Origin: an uncultured Clostridia bacterium
GTDB lineage: Bacteria; Bacillota; Clostridia; TANB77; CAG-508
Assembly (NCBI GenBank): GCA_948485625.1
Contig: CAOMRW010000007.1
Span: 12,339-76,338, forward strand
DNA length: 64,000 bases
Reading direction: 5' to 3'
Shown here: positions 56,341 through 64,000 of the stretch, one piece after another
How the letters are laid out: each line of letters opens with the position of its first letter
Numbering within the stretch: position 1 is the stretch's first letter
Translations under genes and position numbers: made by a program
Notes under the pieces: model-generated
The model's input: the letters and a program-made list of their open reading frames with translations, nothing else
Told to the model about the DNA's origin: nothing
Database searches by the model: none

Positions 56341-57324
56341 ATGAAAAATATAGCAATAATAGGAAGTGGAAGCTGGGGAGTTGCGCTTGGTGTATACTTA
56401 GCAGGTATTGGCAATAATGTAAAGATATGGTCTTTTATGGAAGAAGAAAGAGATATCATTAATAATGAAAGAAAATGTAAATTTTTGCCAGGTTTGATTT
56501 TGCCTGAAAATATTCACTGTTCAACTGATTTTGAAGAAGTAATAAAAGATTCTGAATTTATTTTACATGTAACACCATCAAAATTTACAAGAAGTACATT
56601 TAAACAATATAAACAATATGTTGGTGATAAACCAGTTATAATATGTTCAAAAGGTTTTGAAAAAGAAACATTAGAAACACTTGATGAAGTTATTTTAGAA
56701 GAAATGCCTAACGCAAAAGTTGGAGTTTTATCAGGACCAAGTCATGCAGAAGAGGTATCCACAGGAGTTCCAACAGCTTTAGTAATAGCATCAAAACATC
56801 AAAACATATTAAAAAAAGTTCAAGACACATTTATGTCAGATAAGATGAGAATATATACATCAAATGATGTTAAAGGTGTAGAATTAGGAGGAGCTTTAAA
56901 AAATATTATAGCATTTTGTGCTGGAGTAGCAGCAGGAATTGGACTTGGAGATAATAGTTTTGCAGCATTAATAACAAGAGGATTAAAAGAAATATCTAGA
57001 TTAGGTGTAGAATTAGGCGGAAAAGAAGATTCTTTTTATGGATTAAGTGGACTTGGAGATTTAATTGTTACATGTTTAAGTGAACATAGTAGAAACAGAA
57101 GAGCTGGAAAATTAATAGGTCAAGGAGTTTCATTAGAAGATACTAAAAAAGAAGTTGGAATGGTAATTGAAAGTATAGATAATATAGAAGTTGCTTATGA
57201 ACTTGGCAAACTACATAATATAGAAATGCCTATAGTAGAAACTGTATATAAAGTTCTTTATGAGAATTTAGACCCTAAAAAAGCTGTACAAGATTTGATG
57301 ACAAGAGATAAGAAAATGGAATAA
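56341..57324 (+). CDS. gpsA: NAD(P)-dependent glycerol-3-phosphate dehydrogenase
   Basis: Reduces dihydroxyacetone phosphate to glycerol-3-phosphate for lipid synthesis. Rossmann motif GSGSWGVALG at the N-terminus; GPSHAEEVSTGVPTALVIAS, ELGGALKNIIAFCAGVAAG, and GLSGLGDLIVTCLSEHSRNR with catalytic Lys in KNII. 327 residues, typical. 24 bases after plsY. Confidence 0.96.
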   Translation: MKNIAIIGSGSWGVALGVYLAGIGNNVKIWSFMEEERDIINNERKCKFLPGLILPENIHCSTDFEEVIKDSEFILHVTPSKFTRSTFKQYKQYVGDKPVIICSKGFEKETLETLDEVILEEMPNAKVGVLSGPSHAEEVSTGVPTALVIASKHQNILKKVQDTFMSDKMRIYTSNDVKGVELGGALKNIIAFCAGVAAGIGLGDNSFAALITRGLKEISRLGVELGGKEDSFYGLSGLGDLIVTCLSEHSRNRRAGKLIGQGVSLEDTKKEVGMVIESIDNIEVAYELGKLHNIEMPIVETVYKVLYENLDPKKAVQDLMTRDKKME

Positions 57325-57326
57325 TT

Positions 57327-57359
57327 TTGTGCTAAAGGAAGTTCCCATTTTGGGCACAT
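57327..57359. repeat. Family 2 repeat, left arm
   Basis: TTTGTGC...GGGCACA, imperfectly inverted to 57423-57457 with about 60 bases between. Confidence 0.5.
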
Positions 57360-57422
57360 TAACCAAAAAATGAGTTAATGAATAAAATTATAAATATATG
57401 CAATAATATAAATAAAAATGAA

Positions 57423-57457
57423 TTTGTGCCAAAAAGGGACGCCCCCTTTGGCACAAA
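57423..57457. repeat. Family 2 repeat, right arm
   Basis: TTTGTGCCAAAAAGGGACG and CCCCCTTTGGCACAAA pair with each other; the central ACGCCCCCTTTG matches the copy at 25274-25340. Confidence 0.65.
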
Positions 57458-57473
57458 TTAGGGAGGAATATAT

Positions 57474-58031
57474 ATGGAATTTTTTGATAAGTTAGGGAAA
57501 AAAGCAAGTGAAGCATATAAAGTGACAGCTGATAAAACAGGTAAGTTGGCTAAAGAAGCTAAACTTAGAATGAAAATGGGAGAGTTGAAATCTGAAATTA
57601 GTGATATTTATGAAGATATTGGAAAAGTTGTTTATGAAAATCATGTTAGAGAGGAAAAACAAGATATTTCAAATGAATTAGAAGAAAGATGCACAAAAAT
57701 AGATTGTTTAAGTGATGAGATAGAGTCGTATTTAAAGGAATGTTTAGAATTAAAAGATAAGAGAAAATGTCCTAAATGTTATGTTGAAATAGATAAGGAT
57801 GTAAAATTTTGCCCAGAGTGTGGTGCTAAACAAGATGTTGATGAAACAGTAAAAGAGGTTGAAGTGTTAGATAAACAACAAGAAAGTGATAATAAAGAAA
57901 ATCACATAGAAAATGATAAAGAAGATACTAAACAAGAGAAGACAAATTTAGAGAGAACAGTTGAAGTCGAATCAGATGTAGATGAGAATCATAATGAAAC
58001 TGTTGAACATCTTGAAGTTGAAGATGAATAA
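57474..58031 (+). CDS. Zinc-ribbon protein with helical N-terminus
   Basis: Residues 1-95 are helical and amphipathic (FFDKLGKKASEAYKVTADKTGKLAKEAKLRMKMGELK), then a zinc ribbon CPKCYVEIDKDVKFCPECGA and an acidic, Glu/Asp-rich tail. This layout is common in Clostridia and of unknown role. GGGAGG before the ATG. Confidence 0.7.
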   Translation: MEFFDKLGKKASEAYKVTADKTGKLAKEAKLRMKMGELKSEISDIYEDIGKVVYENHVREEKQDISNELEERCTKIDCLSDEIESYLKECLELKDKRKCPKCYVEIDKDVKFCPECGAKQDVDETVKEVEVLDKQQESDNKENHIENDKEDTKQEKTNLERTVEVESDVDENHNETVEHLEVEDE

Positions 58032-58068
58032 TTAGTTATTTAATAATAAGTTTTCTTTAAGTTTTGCT

Positions 58069-58115
58069 AAAAACAAACAGTATGGGAAATGTATTTCTCG
58101 TACTGTTTGTTTTTA
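58069..58115. terminator. Bidirectional terminator between convergent genes
   Basis: AAAAACAAACAGTA / TACTGTTTGTTTTT stem. Confidence 0.85.
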
Positions 58116-58391
58116 ATAGGGATACCTTTCGTACAAGTATTTAATTAAGTTATCAGCATTTTCTTCAGTAACATTAATATAAATTCCTTTATCAAGAGAA
58201 ACCCACATTACAATTTTAAAATCATCTAAATTATCAATAAAAGTACCAATAATTTCAGTAATTTCAATTGGATTTTCATATTTGTGTTCCCAATTTAAAT
58301 CATTATTTATATCAAATGAAGAATTATAAAATGAACTTAAAAACTTTTCTAATTCTTTTGAATTTTCACTATATAAATTAACAGAAACCAT
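58113..58391 (-). CDS. Hypothetical protein, 92 residues
   Basis: Not recognised. Alternating alpha/beta pattern (MVSVNLYSENSKELEKFLSSF, EITEIIGTFIDNLDDFKIVMWVSL, IYINVTEENADNLIKYLYERYPY), soluble. AGGAGATAAAT before the ATG supports the start. Confidence 0.65.
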   Translation of the reverse strand: MVSVNLYSENSKELEKFLSSFYNSSFDINNDLNWEHKYENPIEITEIIGTFIDNLDDFKIVMWVSLDKGIYINVTEENADNLIKYLYERYPY

Positions 58392-58544
58392 ATTTATCTC
58401 CTAGTATGTCCTTTTTTATTATTATATTATTCAAATTAAAAAAATATACCTAAAAAATTAATTTAGAATACTTTATAAAGAAAAAGTAAATAATAACAAT
58501 AAATGGTTTTGAAAACTAATTACAATTTGAATGGGGGTTATATT

Positions 58545-59471
58545 TTGAAGAAATATACTAGAATTGCATATCTTGTTATTATAGTACTTATATTATTATT
58601 TGGATTTTTTGTATATAAAGTTTCTGGAAAGAATAGTACTGATGGAGATGTAAAAGAAAAGTCATTATCAGAAATTAAATATTTAGAAAGTAAATTTTTG
58701 AATTTGTTTAATCAATTAAATAATATAAATTTTGAAAATTATACTATTTCTGCAACTAAAATAAGTGAAGAACAATCAGAAAAACAGTCATCGAGTTCAT
58801 CAGGAAAATCTGGAAGTTCTGGAAGTGGTAAAGGACAAGGTGGCCAATCAGAAAATGGACAAAGTTCTGAAAGTTCACAAAGCTCAGAAGATAGTTCTAA
58901 AGAAGATAATAAACAATATGAATTACAAGAATCAGGTGTCTTGACACAAAATTCAGAAATTAATTGGAAACAAATTAAGAATGATGTTGAAAATATATAT
59001 GTTTCACTATATCCAACAACACTTGATTTATATCAAACAGCTAGTAATAAGGAAGATATAGTTAATTTTAATAAAGAATATGATAATTTAACAAAAGCTG
59101 TAAAAGACGAAAATAAAGAAGAAACATTAAAAGAGTTATCACGATTGTATGATTATTTACCAAAATTTATTGAAAATTGTGCTAGTGAAGAAAAAGATAA
59201 AACAATAATAAAAACTAAAAATAATATATTTAAGGCATATAGTATTTTAGAACAAGAAGATTGGGGAGCAATGTCAGAATATGTAAATAATGCTATACAA
59301 GAATTTACAAAAATTGTTACTGATTTTAATAATCAAGAAAAAGGTAATCAATATAATATAAATAAAACATATATAATGATAAATGAGTTACAAAATGCAA
59401 TTGCTTTAAATGATAAAGAAGTTTTTTTAATAAAATATAAAAATTTACTAGAAGAATTACAAAATATGTGA
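58545..59471 (+). CDS. Membrane-anchored protein with Ser/Gly-rich linker, unknown
   Basis: A TTG at 58545 behind GGGGG gives MKKYTRIAYLVIIVLILLFGFFVY, a single membrane helix; an upstream ATG at 58503 is alternative. A Ser/Gly/Gln-rich linker at ~80-120 (SSSSGKSGSSGSGKG) joins a helical C-terminal domain of ~190 residues outside the membrane. No cysteine for lipid attachment was seen. The rnpB -10 box overlaps its end. Confidence 0.6.
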   Translation: MKKYTRIAYLVIIVLILLFGFFVYKVSGKNSTDGDVKEKSLSEIKYLESKFLNLFNQLNNINFENYTISATKISEEQSEKQSSSSSGKSGSSGSGKGQGGQSENGQSSESSQSSEDSSKEDNKQYELQESGVLTQNSEINWKQIKNDVENIYVSLYPTTLDLYQTASNKEDIVNFNKEYDNLTKAVKDENKEETLKELSRLYDYLPKFIENCASEEKDKTIIKTKNNIFKAYSILEQEDWGAMSEYVNNAIQEFTKIVTDFNNQEKGNQYNINKTYIMINELQNAIALNDKEVFLIKYKNLLEELQNM

Positions 59472-59485
59472 TATAATTTCAAAGT

Positions 59486-59829
59486 AGAGTAAATTGAATA
59501 GTCGCTGGTAAATTCCGAAAGGAACTACGAGAGGAAAGTCCGGGCTCCATAGAGCAATGATGCTAGATAACGTCTAGTGGGGGCGACCCTAAGGAAAGTG
59601 CAACAGAAAATAACCGCCTGTAATGGTAAGGGTGAAAAGGCGAGGTAAGAGCTCACCGCTTCTATGGTGACATAGGAGGCTGTGTAAACCCCATCTGGAG
59701 CAACACCTAAAAAAGAAGATTAAGCCTGCTCGGCAACTTCTTAAATTGCGTGGCTTGAGATATATAGTGATATGTATCCTAGATAAATGACTATTTTTGA
59801 TGACAGAACCCGGCTTACAGATTTACTCT
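59486..59829 (+). ncRNA. rnpB: RNase P RNA, bacterial class A
   Basis: The conserved P4-associated strand GAGAGGAAAGTCCGGGCTCC, the middle ACAGAAAATAACCGCCTG, and the 3' CAGAACCCGGCTTACAGATT are all present. GAGTAAA at the 5' end pairs with TTTACTC at the 3' end, followed by a T tract that terminates. -10 TATAAT at 59472. It processes the 5' ends of pre-tRNAs. Confidence 0.97.
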
Positions 59830-59842
59830 TTTTTTATTTTTA

Positions 59843-59932
59843 TTAGATGTTAGAGATTTTAAATTGGGCAAGTTAATTTGTTATCCAGCAGAAGAAGTTT
59901 TATTAGAGATAGAAGAGATAATGTTATATTGA
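59843..59932 (+). pseudogene. Short remnant of a coding region after rnpB
   Basis: The frame LDVRDFKLGKLICYPAEE, then VLLEIEEIMLY and a stop, has no clear start and no ribosome-binding site. It may be the 3' end of a lost gene. Confidence 0.3.
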
Positions 59933-60014
59933 GGGATAATTTATATAATAATAAAAAACAAAGTTTTTATAAATGAAGTTTTAGATTCTAGACAAAATAA
60001 AATATATTATAAAA

Positions 60015-60884
60015 TTAAACCAAATTTTTAAAATCCAGTGGTAAATCACTACAAAAATTCATTAATTTTTTACTGATTGGATGTATAAAACACAATCTAT
60101 AACAATGAAGAGCCTGTCTATGTATAAAATCAGAAATAGAACCATATAAAGTATCACCAATTAAAGGATGATTAATAGCACTCATATGTACTCTAATTTG
60201 ATGAGTTCTACCAGTTTCTAAAGAACACTTTACTAAACTATAATTATCAAATTCTTTTAGAACTTCATAGTGAGTGATAGAAGATTGTCCATTTTCAGAA
60301 ATACATCTTTCTATAATACTATTTTCTTTTCTAGCAATTGGTAAATTGATAGTACCAGAATAGTTTTCAAAAATCCCATTACAAATAGCTAAATATTCTT
60401 TTTTAAATGTGCTATTTTTCATTTGAGAAATTAAAGATTCTTGAATATATTCACATTTTGCAAAAATAACTAGGCCAGATGTATTTAAATCTAATCTATT
60501 TACAGGCCTAATTTTTTTCTTTAGATTAATAGAATCAAAATAAAATCTAATTCCATTACATAAAGAATCAGAGTAGTGCAAAATAGATGGATGTATAGCA
60601 ATTCCAGCAGGTTTATTTACTATTAATAACCAGTCATCTTCATATATTATTTCTAAGTTCATTTTAGTAGGAATAATATTTGAATTGTCTTCTTCATATT
60701 CAAAATCTATAATTAAATAATCTCCTTTATTTGCTGTTTGTCTAGTGTCTACTGTTTTTCCATTTAGAAAAATTTTGTTATTTTTTATTAATTTGAATAA
60801 TAGTCTAGATGAAATATTAAGTTTACTTTGTAATATTTGATTTATTGATGTTTTATCATTTTCTATAATATATTTTAATTTCAT
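60015..60884 (-). CDS. RluA-family pseudouridine synthase
   Basis: Modifies uridines in rRNA or tRNA. An N-terminal S4-like domain (NQILQSKLNISSRLLFKLIKNNKIFLNGK) is followed by the synthase domain. The catalytic Asp is in NRLDLNTSGL; the usual first His of HRLD is Asn here. LETGRTHQIRVHMSAINHPLIGDTLYG is the second family motif. 289 residues. AAGGAGT before the ATG. Confidence 0.92.
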   Translation of the reverse strand: MKLKYIIENDKTSINQILQSKLNISSRLLFKLIKNNKIFLNGKTVDTRQTANKGDYLIIDFEYEEDNSNIIPTKMNLEIIYEDDWLLIVNKPAGIAIHPSILHYSDSLCNGIRFYFDSINLKKKIRPVNRLDLNTSGLVIFAKCEYIQESLISQMKNSTFKKEYLAICNGIFENYSGTINLPIARKENSIIERCISENGQSSITHYEVLKEFDNYSLVKCSLETGRTHQIRVHMSAINHPLIGDTLYGSISDFIHRQALHCYRLCFIHPISKKLMNFCSDLPLDFKNLV

Positions 60885-60964
60885 ATGTACTCCTTGGGAA
60901 TTTTAGATTATTTGATTTTAGCATATTATTTATAAGATTTCAATTGAAAAAATACAAATTTGTC

Positions 60965-60993
60965 TTTACAATTATTAAAAATATGTATATAAT
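60965..60993 (+). promoter_or_regulatory. Promoter of the trmB operon
   Basis: TTTACA, 17 bases, TATAAT, 68 bases before trmB. Confidence 0.65.
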
Positions 60994-61061
60994 TTTCTTT
61001 GTAAAATAAATAGAATAATAGATAAAAATATTGAAAATAGTAATATATAGAGGGAAAAAAT

Positions 61062-61721
61062 ATGAGAATAAGATATAAAAAATGGGCAAGGCCAGAATTA
61101 GAAGCAAGTAAATTTTATATAGACAATCCAGAACAACAAAAGGGTAACTGGAAACACTTTTTTGAAAATACAAAAAGTCCAATACATTTAGAACTAGGAT
61201 GTGGAAAAGGACAATTTATATCAAATTTAGCATCAAGCAATTTAGATATAAATTATATAGCTATAGATTTAGTTGACGCAATGTTAGGATTAGCAAAAAG
61301 AAATGTAGAACAAGTTTATGAAGAAAAAGATGTACAACCAAACAATATTGCATTAACAAGATTTGATATAGAAAGAATAAACTTGATTTTTGAGCCAAAT
61401 GATAAAATACAAAGAATATATATAAATTTTTGTAATCCATGGCCAAAAGGAAAACATAGAAAGAAAAGATTAACACATACAAGACAACTTGAAAAATATA
61501 AACAATTCTTAGTTGAGGATGGAGAAGTTTATTTTAAAACAGATGATGATGATTTATTTAATTCAAGTTTATTATATTTTGAAGAATGTGGGTTTGAAAT
61601 AATATCTAAGACATATGATTTACATAGTGAGCCTATATTTGAAAATAATATAGAAACAGAACATGAAAAAATGTTTTCAGAGCAAGGAATAAAAATAAAG
61701 GCATTAATAGCAAGAAGGTGA
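61062..61721 (+). CDS. trmB: tRNA (guanine-N7-)-methyltransferase TrmB
   Basis: SAM-dependent methyltransferase for m7G46 in tRNA. LELGCGKGQFISNLA is the SAM motif, NPWPKGKHRKKRLTH the family signature, and FKTDDDDLFNSSL follows. 219 residues, full length. Overlapping operon with the next gene (4-base gap). Confidence 0.95.
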   Translation: MRIRYKKWARPELEASKFYIDNPEQQKGNWKHFFENTKSPIHLELGCGKGQFISNLASSNLDINYIAIDLVDAMLGLAKRNVEQVYEEKDVQPNNIALTRFDIERINLIFEPNDKIQRIYINFCNPWPKGKHRKKRLTHTRQLEKYKQFLVEDGEVYFKTDDDDLFNSSLLYFEECGFEIISKTYDLHSEPIFENNIETEHEKMFSEQGIKIKALIARR

Positions 61722-61725
61722 AGAG

Positions 61726-62247
61726 ATGGAAGCACAAGATGTTATAGATATTAAAAAAAATGGTAATAATAAAGAATATGTATTACAAGCAGTAAAAACA
61801 AAAGGAAAACTTTTGGAATTTGCAACAGAAGAACTTCAGGATGATGAAGATGTTGTAAGAATGGCATTAGAACAAGATGGAGAAGCAATGGAATTTGTTT
61901 CAAATAGATTGAGAGATAATAAAGAATTAGTATTACTTGCTATAAAAGGAGCTCCATGGACCGCATGTTATATTTCAGAAAGGCTAAAGGCTGATAAAGA
62001 AGTTATAATTGAAAGTGTAAAATCATATGGACAAACATTATATTATGCAAGTGAAGATTTAAGAGATGATGAAGAGGTTGTTAAATTATCTGTACAAAAT
62101 AAAGGATTAATTATAAAATATGCTAGTTTAAGATTAAGAAATAATAAAGAAATAGCAGAAATAGCTATTAAACAGGATAAAAGAGCATATAGATTTTTAA
62201 GCAAAGAGTTAAAAAATGATGAAGAAATAAAAAAATTAATAGAATAA
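61726..62247 (+). CDS. DUF4116 repeat protein
   Basis: Tandem ~25-residue helical repeats with ...DDEDVVRMALEQDGEAMEFVSNRLRDNKELVL..., alternating conserved D-[KE]-E-[VI] and Y/F-A-S. Five or six repeats. Role unknown; relatives often act in protein contacts. AGGTGAAGAG before the start. Confidence 0.8.
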   Translation: MEAQDVIDIKKNGNNKEYVLQAVKTKGKLLEFATEELQDDEDVVRMALEQDGEAMEFVSNRLRDNKELVLLAIKGAPWTACYISERLKADKEVIIESVKSYGQTLYYASEDLRDDEEVVKLSVQNKGLIIKYASLRLRNNKEIAEIAIKQDKRAYRFLSKELKNDEEIKKLIE

Positions 62248-62263
62248 TGTCCAAAAGGGACAC
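62248..62263. repeat. Small TGTCC/GGACA palindrome
   Basis: TGTCCAAAAGGGACAC after the DUF4116 gene; a solo element like family 2. Confidence 0.4.
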
Positions 62264-62297
62264 ATTTTATAAATTATAAATTAAGGGGGAAATCGAA

Positions 62298-63443
62298 ATG
62301 ATTAAAAAAGTTGCAATATTAGCAAATGGAGGAGATGTAGCAGGGTTTAATGCTGTAATAAGAGGTATAGTAAAAACAGCAGAAAATAGTGGTGTAGAAT
62401 GTTATGGTTTTATAGATGGATATAATGGTTTATTGAAAAATGATTATGTTAGATTAAGTACTGCTGAAGCTGGAAATGCAGAAGGAATATTACCTAAGGG
62501 AGGTTCAATAATAGGTTCATCTACAAATGCTAATGTATTTAACTATAAAGTTGTTAATGAAGATGGAAGTGTAGAATATAAAGATTTATCTGATGTATGT
62601 ATTGAAAATGTAAAGAAAGATGAATTTGATTGTGTATTTACATTAGGTGGTGATGGTACACAAAAATCAGCAAGAGATTTTTCATTAAAAGGTATAAATG
62701 TAATAGGTGTTCCTAAAACAATTGATAATGATGTTGCATGTACTGATATAACATTTGGATACAATACGGCTGTTTCAGTTGCTATGGATGCAATCGATAG
62801 ACTTCATACAACTGGAGAAACACATCATAGAATAATGGTGTTAGAAGTTATGGGAAGATATGCTGGATGGATTGCATTAGAAGCAGCAATAGCTGGTGGT
62901 GCAGATGTTGCTTTGATACCAGAAATACCATATGACATAAATAGAGTTGCAGAAAAAATAAAAAATAGACAAAAAAGAGGAAAAGAATTTAGTGTTGTTG
63001 TTGTTGCAGAAGGTGCTAAACCAAAAGATGGAGATATAGTTGTAGAAAATGTGAGAGACAATGGAAAAGGTGTAGATAATACAAAACTTGGTGGAATTGG
63101 TCCAGTAGTTGCAAAACAATTAGAAGCATTAACAGGCTTAGAAGCAAGAAATACTACATTAGGTTATATGCAAAGAGGTGGAACTCCAACAGCTTTTGAT
63201 AGAGTTTTATCAACTAAATATGGAACAGCGGCTATGAGATTTGCTTTGGAAGGTAAATTTGGAAATTTAGTTGTTATCAAAAATGGAAAAATAGATTATG
63301 CATCTTTAGAAGATGTTGTTGGACAAAACAAAGAAATTGGTGCAGTTTCTGGAAATACAGCTGTAAGTAATCAAAGAAAAGTTACTATGGATGATGATTT
63401 AGTTAAAACAGCTAGAAGTGTTGGAATTAATTTAGGAGACTAG
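62298..63443 (+). CDS. pfkA: 6-phosphofructokinase
   Basis: Glycolytic kinase (fructose 6-phosphate to fructose 1,6-bisphosphate). GGDGT is the ATP-type nucleotide motif, PKTIDNDV the catalytic loop with base Asp, and MGRYAGW and RGGTPTAFDR are also conserved. GGDGT and PKTIDND favour ATP over PPi. 381 residues, like the longer mixed-substrate group. Start after GGGGGAAATCG. Confidence 0.93.
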   Translation: MIKKVAILANGGDVAGFNAVIRGIVKTAENSGVECYGFIDGYNGLLKNDYVRLSTAEAGNAEGILPKGGSIIGSSTNANVFNYKVVNEDGSVEYKDLSDVCIENVKKDEFDCVFTLGGDGTQKSARDFSLKGINVIGVPKTIDNDVACTDITFGYNTAVSVAMDAIDRLHTTGETHHRIMVLEVMGRYAGWIALEAAIAGGADVALIPEIPYDINRVAEKIKNRQKRGKEFSVVVVAEGAKPKDGDIVVENVRDNGKGVDNTKLGGIGPVVAKQLEALTGLEARNTTLGYMQRGGTPTAFDRVLSTKYGTAAMRFALEGKFGNLVVIKNGKIDYASLEDVVGQNKEIGAVSGNTAVSNQRKVTMDDDLVKTARSVGINLGD

Positions 63444-63477
63444 AGTGGTTACAAGTTGTTTTTAGTTGAATAAATAT

Positions 63478-63512
63478 AAAAGCAGAAAATTTTTAAAAAT
63501 TTTCTGCTTTTA
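63478..63512 (+). terminator. Terminator after pfkA
   Basis: AAAAGCAGAAAATTTTT / AAAAATTTTCTGCTTTT palindrome. Confidence 0.85.
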
Positions 63513-64000
63513 AAATTTACCTAAATTTCATTGTTATAGTTACAACTTATAGTATAGAAATCTTAAGGAGTAATTAATAAAATTTTGTATAAAATAAATC
63601 TACATAAAATTTATGGAAAGTATTTACAATTTTAAATATATATGTTATAAAAGATATATGCTATTTAATTTATATAATAGTTATAAAGTTTAAAAATCAA
63701 AATTAATAATTTTAAATCAATTTTTATTATTTTATTAGTAAAATTAATTCTAAATTAAAATCGTAGTTAAAATCCAAAATTAAAAAATGAAATCTAGAAG
63801 AAAGGAAGGGAAAATATAAAGTATTAATAATATATTATTCTAATATTTACTAAAAAGAAAATATTTATCAAAAAGTTGAATAAAGTATTGAACTTTGGAT
63901 TTGATATTGATATAATTAAATAGTAAATATTTAATAAAAGATAAATATAAATGTAAAAACAAATATAAAAATTAAATTAATTTTGAAAAAGAATTGAAAA
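63513..64000. other. Long AT-rich leader without a gene
   Basis: No open frame of note. It holds a strong promoter at 63888-63916, so it is probably the 5' leader of a gene or RNA operon beyond the window. Confidence 0.5.
63888..63916 (+). promoter_or_regulatory. Promoter reading out of the window
   Basis: TTGAAC, 17 bases, TATAAT. Confidence 0.65.

Overview
The window is a very AT-rich chromosomal segment of a low-GC Gram-positive bacterium. The gene set (LexA, DacF- and VanY-type carboxypeptidases, RqcH, PlsY, Cdd1-type and DUF1540 small proteins, dockerin/cohesin surface proteins, Shine-Dalgarno sites of the GGAGG type) points to class Clostridia, probably an uncultured gut lineage; this is an inference from gene content. 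Most genes are on the + strand and start behind a clear ribosome-binding site.

Layout. 1-9.1 kb: 3' part of valS, a DnaB-like ATPase, a REP-associated tyrosine transposase (RAYT) bounded by perfect 38-bp inverted repeats, dacF, small proteins, tRNA-Leu(UAG), a PemK/MazF-like protein and small decayed fragments. 9.1-13.7 kb: a dockerin-bearing glucosaminidase, a membrane-anchored Ig/cadherin-like surface protein, lexA and a HAD hydrolase. 13.7-18.6 kb: a TetR regulator with a palindromic operator and a heterodimeric ABC exporter. 18.9-26.3 kb: an AlbA_2/HATPase regulator with a possibly phase-variable linker, an unknown protein, an ECF sigma factor carrying two membrane segments, Cdd1-like, VanY and YdcF proteins, and a DUF1540 protein. 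26.5-35.2 kb: a DEAH-type helicase, a YwaF-like membrane protein, a LolD/FtsX-type ABC pair (the permease is frameshifted) and a CPA2 antiporter.

35.3-49.2 kb: a 1-Cys peroxiredoxin gene is cut in two by an approximately 13.1-kb insertion, flanked by the 8-bp direct repeat ACAGGGGT. The cut falls in the Val codon just before the peroxidatic Cys. The insertion carries two tandem large serine recombinases (the first frameshifted), a small unknown protein, a cohesin-dockerin protein and a 2644-residue M26-like (IgA1-protease-type) surface metallopeptidase with an N-terminal dockerin. This looks like a site-specific mobile element that carries an adhesin/protease module as cargo, and it is the main discovery of the window.

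49.3-64 kb: two small unknown genes, rqcH, a DUF2207 protein, der-plsY-gpsA, a zinc-ribbon protein, unknown small proteins, rnpB, an RluA-family pseudouridine synthase, trmB, a DUF4116 protein and pfkA, followed by an AT-rich leader with a promoter that reads out of the window.

Two families of dispersed palindromes run through the whole window. Family 1 is large REPIN-like inverted pairs at about 26.0, 35.3 and 45.2 kb, similar to the RAYT ends. Family 2 is GTCCC/GGGAC-type elements, including two identical 49-bp copies in opposite orientation at 14.4 and 54.0 kb. Separately, several genes look as if a single C had been added just before a GG (30939, 46661 and three in the tail of the DUF2207 gene).
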